Shown piece after piece: positions 15,715 to 21,003 of a stretch of DNA of 22,047 nucleotides. How positions within the stretch are numbered: position 1 is the first letter of the stretch; every line of letters starts with the position of its first letter. Origin of the DNA: a virus; IMG/VR virus record IMGVR_UViG_3300044846_001015, positions 1-22,047 of that record. One strand, written 5' to 3'. Position numbers and translations under genes: made by a program. Under the pieces are notes generated by a model. It made no database searches. It saw only the letters and a program-made list of their open reading frames with translations, and was not told the origin of the DNA.

Positions 15715-15873
15715 ATGAATAAAGAGCAAATATATGGCATATTAGGACAAGGTCTTGATATAGCTACACAAAAGGGAGTATTTAATTTAAGTGATGCTAA
15801 AGTTATCGCTGATGCTTTATTAGAACTTAAAAAAGTTTTAGACATTCAAGAACCAGAAGTAGTTCAAGAATAA
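15715..15873 (+). CDS. Small helical protein, paralogue of the previous gene
   Basis: A 52-residue protein with LGQGLDIATQKGVFNLSDAK followed by VIADALLELKKV, aligning without gaps to the core of the preceding small protein. The shared positions are the helix before the KG, the FNL and the next helix. It lies 17 bases after its paralogue and is the last gene before the terminator at 15892-15930. The function is unknown. Similar pairs of small helical proteins sometimes follow fibre genes in Bacteroidota phages, but I cannot confirm this. Confidence 0.65.
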   Translation: MNKEQIYGILGQGLDIATQKGVFNLSDAKVIADALLELKKVLDIQEPEVVQE

Positions 15874-15891
15874 GTAGTATAATACTATATT

Positions 15892-15930
15892 AAAGAGTGT
15901 CTTGGCTAAAAGTTGAGGCACTTTTTTTTT
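15892..15930 (+). terminator. Intrinsic terminator ending the fibre operon
   Basis: The arms 15892-15907 and 15911-15926 pair along their length if G-T pairs are allowed, with AGTG facing CACT, and the 3' arm runs into ten T. It separates the structural genes from the lysis operon. Confidence 0.75.
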
Positions 15931-15937
15931 ATTTTTG
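15930..15937 (+). promoter_or_regulatory. -7 box of the lysis operon
   Basis: TATTTTTG at 15930-15937 matches TAnnTTTG and lies 17 bases before the ATG at 15955, directly after the terminator. Upstream TTG candidates at 15913 and 15902 have non-ideal spacing (14 and 25 bases). Confidence 0.45.
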
Positions 15938-15954
15938 TAATAGATACATTAAAT

Positions 15955-16200
15955 ATGAAAAAAATTACAGATTGGTTAAATGGTCTTTTAAAAGATGAGA
16001 AAGGTACTCCTTCTTCTAAGAGGTTTGTAGGGATTTTTTGTGCTTTAACCTTGTGTATTACTATGTACTCTAATTCTTTCACAGAAGCCCATTTTGTGCC
16101 TTCTAAGGAGCTTGTAGATGCAGTTGCACTATTAGCCTTCGGATGCTTAGGATTGGCTTCAGTAGATAAGATTTGGGGTAAAAAGGAGGATAAAGAATAA
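15955..16200 (+). CDS. Holin-like two-TM membrane protein
   Basis: I use the ATG at 15955 (81 residues), as an earlier GTG- or ATG-like frame opening at 15913 would start inside the terminator. A polar N-terminus (KKITDWLNGLLKDEKGTPSSKR) precedes two hydrophobic segments, FVGIFCALTLCITMYSNSF and LVDAVALLAFGCLGLASV, and then a charged tail (KIWGKKEDKE). Two membrane segments, small size, a charged C-terminus and a place at the head of an operon ending in an endolysin are typical of holins, which open the inner membrane at lysis time. The stop overlaps the next ATG (TAATG at 16198-16202). Confidence 0.65.
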   Translation: MKKITDWLNGLLKDEKGTPSSKRFVGIFCALTLCITMYSNSFTEAHFVPSKELVDAVALLAFGCLGLASVDKIWGKKEDKE

Positions 16201-16481
16201 TGGCTGTTAAGAAAACTGAAGTTACCCCTTCGGCAATGCCAATATCTTTTGAGCAGTTTAGTAAAGACCCAGTTAAAGGGTTGTTATTTATTGTTATTGT
16301 GGCTATTGGTTATTTGTATATTGATGGTAAAGTAAACTATACTAACCAAATTAAGAGCTGTAATGAAGAAGTAGTAATGTTGAATCTGAAGATTGATAAA
16401 TTGACAGAGCATATTAGAAAAAGTGATTCTACATTAGGTTATATGATTTCAAAAGTTGAAATGTTACAAATATTAAAATGA
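16200..16481 (+). CDS. Single-TM protein with coiled-coil periplasmic part
   Basis: A 93-residue protein with a polar N-terminal part (residues 1-27), one membrane segment (GLLFIVIVAIGYLYI) and a charged helical C-terminus (EEVVMLNLKIDKLTEHIRK) with coiled-coil periodicity. This is an N-in, C-out layout. An inner-membrane protein with a periplasmic coiled coil in a lysis operon resembles an i-spanin, although the next genes lack a clear lipobox. It overlaps both neighbours (TAATG at its start, ATGA at its end). Confidence 0.55.
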   Translation: MAVKKTEVTPSAMPISFEQFSKDPVKGLLFIVIVAIGYLYIDGKVNYTNQIKSCNEEVVMLNLKIDKLTEHIRKSDSTLGYMISKVEMLQILK

Positions 16482-16801
16482 AAATAGGTATTATACTTGT
16501 CCTTTTGATGACTGCTGTTTTGGCACAACCGCCAAAGATGATTGACCCCAAAAGTGAGGAGTTAGAAGTGCTTATGCAAAAATCTAAAGATAGATTAAAG
16601 AAAATTAATATTTTAACTAAGCAAATTGATAAAATATCTTCTACTAAAGTATCTGCTATGAAAGAAAACATAGTAGCTTTAGAGGTGGAAAAAATACAAC
16701 TAAAAAATGAATTACAAGAAACTAAAGCAGTTGTTGAGTTTAATTCTGCTGATAAATCTACCCCTTTTAGCATTGAGCCAATATCCGACACAACGAATTG
16801 A
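16478..16801 (+). CDS. Secreted coiled-coil protein
   Basis: The 107-residue protein has a signal peptide (MKIGIILVLLMTAVLA, probable cut before QPP) and then an almost unbroken charged helix from about residue 25 to 90. No lipobox Cys is present. It is therefore probably a soluble periplasmic protein. Its last 95 bases encode the start of the next protein in a different frame, an arrangement known from nested spanin genes. A spanin role remains inference. Confidence 0.55.
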   Translation: MKIGIILVLLMTAVLAQPPKMIDPKSEELEVLMQKSKDRLKKINILTKQIDKISSTKVSAMKENIVALEVEKIQLKNELQETKAVVEFNSADKSTPFSIEPISDTTN

Positions 16802-17120
16802 GGGTAAAGATACGGTAGTCGTAATGACTAAGAAACAAGCTGAAAACATTAATTTGGTATTTAAGAATACTAAAAATCAGATTGATAAGCTTAAAATAGA
16901 GATAGATTCAATCACTAAGATTAAACCAACAAAAGATACCATTAAGAGAACATCTATTCTAATACCTAATGGTAATTATCTTCTTTATAACTACAACGAA
17001 CAACAAAATAGATACGAATTAGACCCTAAGTCTATGGAATTAGCTAAGGAGTATAAAGAGCCTAATAGTTTGTTTATAGGTCTTGGATTCATTACATTTT
17101 TATACTTACTATTATGGTAG
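16707..17120 (+). CDS. Secreted protein with C-terminal membrane anchor
   Basis: The 137-residue protein begins with a signal peptide (MNYKKLKQLLSLILLINLPL, then LALSQ) encoded inside the 3' end of the upstream gene, in the +1 frame. The mature part has IEGKDTVVVMTKKQAENINL, a pattern that I associate with a small family near Bacteroidota phage endolysins, then a helical stretch and a Tyr/Asn-rich part. It ends in a hydrophobic segment (LFIGLGFITFLYLLLW). An exported N-terminus plus a C-terminal membrane anchor suits a protein bridging or scanning the periplasm at lysis. It overlaps the endolysin gene by 7 bases. Confidence 0.65.
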   Translation: MNYKKLKQLLSLILLINLPLLALSQYPTQRIEGKDTVVVMTKKQAENINLVFKNTKNQIDKLKIEIDSITKIKPTKDTIKRTSILIPNGNYLLYNYNEQQNRYELDPKSMELAKEYKEPNSLFIGLGFITFLYLLLW

Positions 17121-17716
17121 ATTTAACCAAGCTAAAAGGGCATATACCAGATTCGGTGATTGCACAAATTCCTTTTATTCAAAGTAATTACAAAGTAGAT
17201 ACATCTTTAAGACTTGCTCACTTCTTAGCTCAATGTGGCCACGAATCTGCTAACTTTAAAGCTACAAGAGAAAATCTAAACTATTCTGCTGAAGGACTAA
17301 ATAAGATATTCAAAAAATACTTTCCTACTTTAGAATCAGCTAAAGCTTACGCAAGGATGCCAGAGAAGATAGCTTCTAAGGTTTATGCTAATAGAATGGG
17401 CAATGGAGATGAAGCTTCAAAGGATGGCTTTAAATACGCTGGTAAAGGCTACATTCAGCTTACTGGAAAGGCTAACTATATGGAGTTTGATAAAACCGTT
17501 CCAGAGGATATAACTAACAACCCAGAGCTTGTAGCGACCAAATATCCTTTAGCTTCTGCTGCTTGGTTTTGGTCTAAGAATGGGCTTAATTTAATAGCTG
17601 ATAAAGGTGCTACTGATTTAGTAGTTACTTCTGTTACTAAAAGAGTTAATGGTGGTACAATAGGTCTTGCTGATAGGATTAAACACTTTAAAGAGTTCTA
17701 CGCATTATTAAGTTAA
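17114..17716 (+). CDS. GH19-type endolysin
   Basis: A 200-residue chitinase-like glycoside hydrolase that should cut peptidoglycan glycan strands. The N-terminal third has the family signature LAHFLAQCGHESANFKATRE followed by NLNYS. E44 in the HES motif and E53 in REN are the likely acid/base pair. Later come the conserved FKYAGKGYIQLTGKANY block and SAAWFWSKNGLN. No signal peptide or membrane segment is present, so release depends on the holin-like protein encoded upstream. The gene starts seven bases before the upstream stop, and no terminator follows, only a short AT palindrome (ATTTTATAAAAT, 17722-17733). Confidence 0.85.
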   Translation: MVDLTKLKGHIPDSVIAQIPFIQSNYKVDTSLRLAHFLAQCGHESANFKATRENLNYSAEGLNKIFKKYFPTLESAKAYARMPEKIASKVYANRMGNGDEASKDGFKYAGKGYIQLTGKANYMEFDKTVPEDITNNPELVATKYPLASAAWFWSKNGLNLIADKGATDLVVTSVTKRVNGGTIGLADRIKHFKEFYALLS

Positions 17717-17747
17717 TTTGTATTTTATAAAATAATCTTTAACTTGC
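17717..17747 (+). promoter_or_regulatory. Candidate promoter upstream of the phosphoesterase operon
   Basis: TTTG at 17717-17720, a 19-base spacer and TAACTTGC at 17740-17747 resemble TTTG-N19-TAnnTTTG with one T missing. The spacer contains the palindrome ATTTTATAAAAT. Transcription would start near 17753, just before the ATG at 17764. Confidence 0.4.
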
Positions 17748-17763
17748 ACAAAATTAAGGGATT

Positions 17764-17904
17764 ATGCTTTATAAATCTAACGACCTAATTGTATGGAATG
17801 GAATAATCACTTATTATGCCATTATAAAGCCCCTATTGAGTTCTAAAGATTCAATAGCATTTGCACAGCACGAAGATATTTTACTTTATAACTCATTTGT
17901 ATGA
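17764..17904 (+). CDS. Small protein of unknown function
   Basis: A 46-residue ORF too short to be obvious, supported by its ATGA overlap with the phosphoesterase start (17901-17904) and a candidate promoter just before it. The sequence MLYKSNDLIVWNGIITYYAI has aromatic and hydrophobic residues but no clear membrane helix, and the C-terminus is acidic to neutral (FAQHEDILLYNSFV). The family is not recognised. It probably serves also to couple translation to the phosphoesterase. Confidence 0.55.
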   Translation: MLYKSNDLIVWNGIITYYAIIKPLLSSKDSIAFAQHEDILLYNSFV

Positions 17905-18761
17905 ACCTAAACAGACCAAGATTAACCCCTAATGAGTTCAATCTAAGGCAAGAAAAAAAGCTATGGGATAAAAAACTTTATTCTGTAATGATTTTCTCCG
18001 ATGTACATGGATGGTTAGCCGACCTAAGAACATTAAAATGTATCAACAACATCCTAAAGGACAACAAATTTGATGAAGTATGTATCAACGGAGATTTGGT
18101 AGATATGCCATTTTTATCTAAACATACCCAAAAGCTTTATATGGATGGTATTCTAAACGGCTATACAGAGATAGGCGAGATAGACTATACAGTAGAACAA
18201 GTCTTAAAACCATTAAGATTAAGCACCGATGCAGAGATTCGCATTAGAACTGGAAACCATGATGAGAGGATTACAAAACCTAACTTATTGGGAGATAAGC
18301 AGTTAAAAAATTTAGCTATCCTTTACAATAACTTCCAGACTACTAAGCTTGAGGAGATGCTTCAATTAGAGGGCTTAGGAATGAATTATGACCCTTCTGA
18401 TGTATTTACCTACTTTGATATATTTGATGTAACACACGGTCTTAAATTGGCTAAAAACGCAGCAGAACAGAACATTAAGGATTATATGTCCTCTGGCTCT
18501 ACTGGCCACACCCATAGATTGAACTCTAAATACCTTACAAATAGGAAAGCTCCTTATGTTTGGTTAGAATCTGGATGTACCAGATTAATCAACCAAGTTG
18601 AGTATTTACCTACTGGAGTGGTGGCAGATTGGCAGAACGGCTTCGTAACGGTTCATTTCTGGGTAGATGGCGATAAAGTGCGTTTTTTCGCATCTCCGCA
18701 CATTATTATAGATGGAAGATGTTACTACAACGGAGTGGTTTACGACTTCAATAAATCTTAA
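17901..18761 (+). CDS. Calcineurin-like metallophosphoesterase
   Basis: The 286-residue protein carries the full metal-binding set of this fold: D34-x-H36 (FSDVHG), G64-D65 (INGDLVD), G118-N-H-D121 (TGNHDERI), H179-G (VTHGLK) and G202-H-T-H205 (TGHTHR). Such enzymes use two metal ions to hydrolyse phosphoesters, including nucleic acid ends, cyclic nucleotides or phosphoproteins. There is no signal peptide, so it acts in the cytoplasm. The phage substrate is not evident. It lies after the lysis genes in a run of small accessory genes and starts inside the preceding 46-residue gene. Confidence 0.85.
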   Translation: MNLNRPRLTPNEFNLRQEKKLWDKKLYSVMIFSDVHGWLADLRTLKCINNILKDNKFDEVCINGDLVDMPFLSKHTQKLYMDGILNGYTEIGEIDYTVEQVLKPLRLSTDAEIRIRTGNHDERITKPNLLGDKQLKNLAILYNNFQTTKLEEMLQLEGLGMNYDPSDVFTYFDIFDVTHGLKLAKNAAEQNIKDYMSSGSTGHTHRLNSKYLTNRKAPYVWLESGCTRLINQVEYLPTGVVADWQNGFVTVHFWVDGDKVRFFASPHIIIDGRCYYNGVVYDFNKS

Positions 18762-18781
18762 AATCTTCGTATTTTTATGTT

Positions 18782-18994
18782 ATGGCTGATAACATAGAAA
18801 ACTTAGATGATATTGAGGATGTAACCGATGACCAAACTCTCGCTGAAATAGATTTATTTTGGGGGATGTTTAAAGATTCAGAGGAGATGTCTTTTACTTT
18901 TTTTAATTCACAATTTAAAGTAGATTTGCAAATGCAGTTAATGCGAATGGTTAAAACACGATTGAATTTTTTAGACTATGACGAGGAGAATTAA
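18782..18994 (+). CDS. Small acidic protein
   Basis: A 70-residue strongly acidic protein opening MADNIENLDDIEDVTDDQ and continuing with a helical segment (FNSQFKVDLQMQLMRMVKTR). It starts 20 bases after the phosphoesterase. The Glu/Asp-rich N-terminus and small size are typical of phage host-takeover or DNA-mimic-like proteins, but nothing in the sequence decides this. Its end overlaps the next small gene by 17 bases. The family is not recognised. Confidence 0.6.
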   Translation: MADNIENLDDIEDVTDDQTLAEIDLFWGMFKDSEEMSFTFFNSQFKVDLQMQLMRMVKTRLNFLDYDEEN

Positions 18995-19115
18995 ACTAAT
19001 TGAAAGACTACAAGAACTATATTTAGAAATAGAATCAGTAAAAAGAGAAATAATAAAAGAAACTAACTTAGAAAAACAAAAAGAAAAACAGAATGAAAAG
19101 TATCGAAGAAATTAA
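18978..19115 (+). CDS. Small coiled-coil protein
   Basis: A 45-residue helical protein (MTRRIKLIERLQELYLEIES, then EKQKEKQNEKYRRN), Lys- and Glu-rich throughout. It begins inside the end of the acidic protein gene (17-base overlap) and ends inside the start of the DUF3310-like gene (23-base overlap). Such double overlaps are typical of real small phage genes. The function is unknown. Confidence 0.5.
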   Translation: MTRRIKLIERLQELYLEIESVKREIIKETNLEKQKEKQNEKYRRN

Positions 19116-19458
19116 CCACCTTGAGAATTGTGAATGTGATTCTCCTTGTCCTAATTGCACAGAAAAACACAAACTCTATCCAGAAGAAACAATCAAATTA
19201 CAAACTAAAGACCTAACTGGCGAACAGATAGCTGATGCAGTATTAAAGCCAGATTATTACAAAGGAAAAATTAAAGGTGTTGAATTAGATGTTTATGATA
19301 TATCTGAAGCATATAATTTAAACATATATAAATTTAATGCACTTAAATATATTTTAAGAGCTGGTAAAAAAGATTCTTTAGTACAAGACTTAAAAAAAGC
19401 TATTAGGTGTTTAGAAAGAAATATTGAAAAAGAATCTTGTAATTTAAACATAAAATGA
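19093..19458 (+). CDS. DUF3310-like phage protein with N-terminal Cys cluster
   Basis: The 121-residue protein has a C-terminal DUF3310-like core: PDYYKGKIKGVELDVYDISE, then LNIYKFNALKYILRAGKK, then LVQDLKKAIRCLERNI. These proteins are common in phages, often described as nucleotide kinase-like, and their activity is not well established. The N-terminus adds C13-x-C15-x3-C19-x2-C22, a compact metal-binding-looking cluster. It is followed by a canonical promoter that begins inside its end (TTG at 19437). Confidence 0.75.
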   Translation: MKSIEEINHLENCECDSPCPNCTEKHKLYPEETIKLQTKDLTGEQIADAVLKPDYYKGKIKGVELDVYDISEAYNLNIYKFNALKYILRAGKKDSLVQDLKKAIRCLERNIEKESCNLNIK

Positions 19459-19466
19459 TACCTTTG
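19437..19466 (+). promoter_or_regulatory. Canonical Bacteroidota promoter
   Basis: TTG (19437-19439), a 19-base spacer and TACCTTTG (19459-19466) fit the consensus TTTG/TTG-N19-TAnnTTTG well. Transcription would start near 19472, at or just before the ATG at 19474, giving a nearly leaderless message, or serve the lipoprotein gene at 19556. Confidence 0.6.
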
Positions 19467-19473
19467 TCGCCCT

Positions 19474-19635
19474 ATGACAGAAGAACAAGAGTTAATATCG
19501 TTAAAGAAAGAGATTGAACAATTAAAACAAATCCTCAAAAACAGAGAAAAAAGATATGAAGAAGTTTATAATGTATTTATTACTAATGGTAGTAATTTTA
19601 CTACTTTACTCTTGCAAGACCAAGACTGTTGTTAA
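19474..19635 (+). CDS. Small coiled-coil protein overlapping the lipoprotein gene
   Basis: A 53-residue ORF with a helical N-terminal half (MTEEQELISLKKEIEQLKQI) and a less regular C-terminus ending in DQDCC. It begins eight bases after a strong promoter box and overlaps the next gene by 80 bases in a different frame. The N-terminal coiled coil looks real. The C-terminal part, read from inside the lipoprotein gene, may be incidental. It could be a leader ORF that couples translation to the lipoprotein. Confidence 0.45.
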   Translation: MTEEQELISLKKEIEQLKQILKNREKRYEEVYNVFITNGSNFTTLLLQDQDCC

Positions 19636-19975
19636 AGTTGAAAAAGAAGTAATTACCGAGGTTAAAGAGGTAATTAATACAGTTTATACCGATACTGGTA
19701 AGATTATTACTAAGACTGAGTATATCTACGAGGTTAAGTATGATACTATCAATAAAACCTATTATTCTGTAATTACTAAGGTACTTGAGAATAAGAACGA
19801 AAATAAGGCGATTTCAGCCAATAAGAAGGAAGATAGGGTAGTTGTACAAAAAGCAAAAGAAAGTTCAAAGGAGGTCATTAAAAAGGCTTCATTTAGCGAT
19901 ATGGTATCTAATTGGGTTATAGTCCTTGTTTTAGGGTTTGTTGGATATTTATTAATAAGAAAGTATATATTATAA
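19556..19975 (+). CDS. Lipoprotein with C-terminal membrane anchor (u-spanin-like)
   Basis: The 139-residue protein has a lipoprotein signal (MKKFIMYLLLMVVILLLYSC) with lipobox L17-Y-S-C20, a long periplasmic part rich in Lys, Val, Thr and Glu (residues 21-118), and a C-terminal membrane segment (residues 119-139, NWVIVLVLGFVGYLLIRKYI). An acylated N-terminus and an inner-membrane C-terminus are the layout of unimolecular spanins such as T1 gp11, which fuse the two membranes at lysis. It lies about 2 kb after the endolysin and has its own promoter. An alternative is a phage-encoded superinfection or envelope protein. Confidence 0.7.
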   Translation: MKKFIMYLLLMVVILLLYSCKTKTVVKVEKEVITEVKEVINTVYTDTGKIITKTEYIYEVKYDTINKTYYSVITKVLENKNENKAISANKKEDRVVVQKAKESSKEVIKKASFSDMVSNWVIVLVLGFVGYLLIRKYIL

Positions 19976-19985
19976 AAAAAGTTTA

Positions 19986-20062
19986 TACCTTTGCATTGTT
20001 TTAAGTTTTTAAGGTAAATAGTTTGGTTTAGGGAAGCTCCACTTAGTGTGGGGCTTTTTTTG
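19986..20062 (+). ncRNA. Promoter plus terminator unit, possible short RNA or attenuator
   Basis: TACCTTTG at 19986-19993 is a clean -7 box, but no -33 TTTG is seen. About 40 bases later a 9-bp terminator hairpin (20034-20042 with 20048-20056, loop 20043-20047) is followed by a T run. The transcript would be about 60 bases with no ORF. It may equally be the read-out point of the lipoprotein gene combined with an attenuated promoter for the next gene. Confidence 0.35.
20034..20062 (+). terminator. Intrinsic terminator
   Basis: AAGCTCCAC (20034-20042) pairs with GTGGGGCTT (20048-20056), including one T-G pair, over a 5-base loop, and the T run continues to 20061. It ends transcription after the lipoprotein gene and separates it from the small basic protein gene. 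Confidence 0.8.
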
Positions 20063-20070
20063 TATATTTG
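20063..20070 (+). promoter_or_regulatory. -7 box of the small basic protein gene
   Basis: TATATTTG at 20063-20070 matches TAnnTTTG and is identical to the box at 6630-6637. It lies 12 bases before the ATG at 20083 and directly after the terminator T run. No convincing -33 box is visible. Confidence 0.45.
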
Positions 20071-20082
20071 AATAAAAAAGTT

Positions 20083-20262
20083 ATGCCACTAAGAAAAGCA
20101 AAAGGAACATCGAAAAAGGCTGTACAATCAGCTATATCCTACAACATTAAAGATTTAATGAAGGATAATAAGAAATCTGGTAAAGCAAGAGGTGCAATGG
20201 GCAAAACAAGGCCTATGAACCAAATTTTAGCTATTGCCATATCTAAAGCAAAAGGAAAATAA
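20083..20262 (+). CDS. Small basic DUF6496-like protein
   Basis: I use the ATG at 20083 (59 residues), because an upstream TTG at 20068 falls in the -7 box. The sequence opens MPLRKAKGTSKKAVQSAISY and continues with NIKDLM and a C-terminal QILAIAISKAKGK. This fits the small DUF6496-like family (short basic proteins with an MP(L/I)RKGxS start and a conserved AIA helix). The function is unknown. The basic charge suggests nucleic acid binding. It is a monocistronic unit with its own promoter box. Confidence 0.65.
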   Translation: MPLRKAKGTSKKAVQSAISYNIKDLMKDNKKSGKARGAMGKTRPMNQILAIAISKAKGK

Positions 20263-20269
20263 AAAATAA

Positions 20270-20300
20270 TTTGTAATTATTAAAAACATTATTACCTTTG
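20270..20300 (+). promoter_or_regulatory. Strong Bacteroidota promoter for a small RNA
   Basis: TTTG (20270-20273), exactly 19 bases, then TACCTTTG (20293-20300) followed by CA gives the best consensus match in the window. No ORF starts after it within about 240 bases. Transcription should begin near 20305. Confidence 0.7.
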
Positions 20301-20304
20301 CAGT

Positions 20305-20407
20305 ATCAAAGAGTATTTGTTCGGACAAACAGATACCCTTTCGATGGGGAATAGAGAGAAAGAAATAAAATTGGAGTTAAGGTGTCCGACTTAGCTCCTT
20401 TTTTTTT
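20305..20407 (+). ncRNA. Probable small structured RNA of about 100 bases
   Basis: The strong promoter at 20270-20300 is followed about 100 bases later by a strong terminator (20373-20407), with no plausible ORF between. One hairpin pairs TTTGT (20316-20320) with ACAAA (20325-20329) around a TCGG loop, and GTATC (20303-20307) can pair with GATAC (20332-20336) outside it. CCC (20336-20338) can pair with GGG at 20346-20348. TCGGACA (20321-20327) is exactly complementary to TGTCCGA (20383-20389) in the terminator loop, so a loop-loop contact or a competing fold is possible. The start is estimated. Confidence 0.5.
20373..20407 (+). terminator. Intrinsic terminator of the small RNA
   Basis: GGAGTTAAG (20373-20381) pairs with CTTAGCTCC (20390-20398), with one T-G pair, over the 8-base loop GTGTCCGA. 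Nine T follow (20399-20407). Confidence 0.85.
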
Positions 20408-20743
20408 GCCATTTTTTGAGGTCTTTAAAGGGTTGAATCCTCGGTAGCTATACGAATCTACCAAAATGAACGGCCAAGTTTAACTAAATTAGAGCTTTTG
20501 CAGAAAGAAACTGTAAAAGAAAACATCAAGTGTTTAAAGAGTGTGCAATGCTAAAGGGAGCAACATACGACAATAAAAAAGATTACAAACACTTGCCTTC
20601 GGATAGAGGATATATAGAATAGGCATTGAATTAGCATCGTTAAATAAAAGCTAAGGACATTTAATAAATCGGTCATCTGCGATGATTAATAGAGATTTAT
20701 TGGATATAACCCCACTATGCAATTAACTTAAAAAACAAATAAA
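20408..20743. other. 336-base region with no convincing gene
   Basis: No long ORF is present. The only sense-strand candidates are an ATG-started 24-residue ORF (20548-20622) and an ATG-less open stretch ending at 20554 that reads ERPSLTKLELLQKETVKENI, which looks more like a protein relic than random sequence. Hairpins include GGTAG/CTACC (20443-20447 with 20458-20462), and ATGCTAA/TTAGCAT (20548-20554 with 20631-20637). The strongest is a 10-bp stem counting two terminal G-T pairs (20661-20670 with 20694-20703), enclosing CATC/GATG. A degraded gene, a leader RNA or an origin are possible. Confidence 0.4.
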
Positions 20744-20839
20744 ATGGAAGATTTAAAAGAACACCAGTATTGGATTGACAAGCAAGAAGATTTAGCAAGT
20801 GATTGCGAGAATAATGATATTGAACAATGCGAAGATTAA
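20744..20839 (+). CDS. Tiny acidic protein
   Basis: A 31-residue ORF (MEDLKEHQYWIDKQEDLASD, ending in EQCED), strongly acidic, starting after an A-rich stretch (AAAAAACAAATAAA) typical of Bacteroidota translation starts. Its end overlaps the next ORF by 13 bases. The A-rich leader and the overlap support real coding. The function is unknown. Confidence 0.5.
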   Translation: MEDLKEHQYWIDKQEDLASDCENNDIEQCED

Positions 20840-20958
20840 CTTTATTAGAGTTATGCCTTATTTATGCCTTAAATATAGCTTTGATTATATTTATAATTAA
20901 GATGATAATTAACGGATTTCTTTATGTATCAAGGTTTTATAATTTAGAATCATTCTAA
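20827..20958 (+). CDS. Tiny single-TM protein
   Basis: A 43-residue ORF that starts inside the preceding 31-residue gene (13-base overlap). It has a short basic start (MRR), one hydrophobic segment (LNIALIIFIIKMIINGFLYV) and ends in SRFYNLESF. Its stop codon lies within the 21-bp palindrome at 20941-20961. Tiny single-TM proteins overlapping small cytoplasmic ones are common in early phage regions. AT-rich DNA can produce such frames by chance, so confidence is limited. Confidence 0.4.
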   Translation: MRRLTLLELCLIYALNIALIIFIIKMIINGFLYVSRFYNLESF

Positions 20959-20961
20959 ATT
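20941..20961. promoter_or_regulatory. 21-bp perfect palindrome, candidate operator
   Basis: AATTTAGAAT (20941-20950) and ATTCTAAATT (20952-20961) form a perfect inverted repeat around C20951. It lies 12 bases upstream of the TTG of the promoter that precedes the recombination operon. There is no T run after it, so it is more likely a protein-binding site than a terminator. Confidence 0.6.
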
Positions 20962-20972
20962 GCAAATAGTTC

Positions 20973-21003
20973 TTGACAGATGTTAAAATAAACCACACCT
21001 TTG
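20973..21003 (+). promoter_or_regulatory. Promoter of the recombination operon
   Basis: TTG (20973-20975, in TTGACA), a 20-base spacer and CACCTTTG (20996-21003) match the Bacteroidota promoter with one mismatch (C for T at the first base). Transcription would start near 21009, 16 bases before the ATG at 21025. Confidence 0.5.

Noticed and set aside
15508-15729. Antisense ORF over the small paralogue gene
   Set aside because: It is fully covered by better-supported plus-strand genes, with no promoter box of its own.
16429-16791. Antisense 120-residue ORF in the lysis operon
   Set aside because: It covers two plus-strand genes with clear signal peptides and coiled coils, and no promoter box is seen.
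20420-20450. tRNA T-arm-like string (GGGTTGAATCC)
   Set aside because: The loop lacks the TTC core, and no acceptor stem, D-arm or anticodon arm can be found at the right distances.
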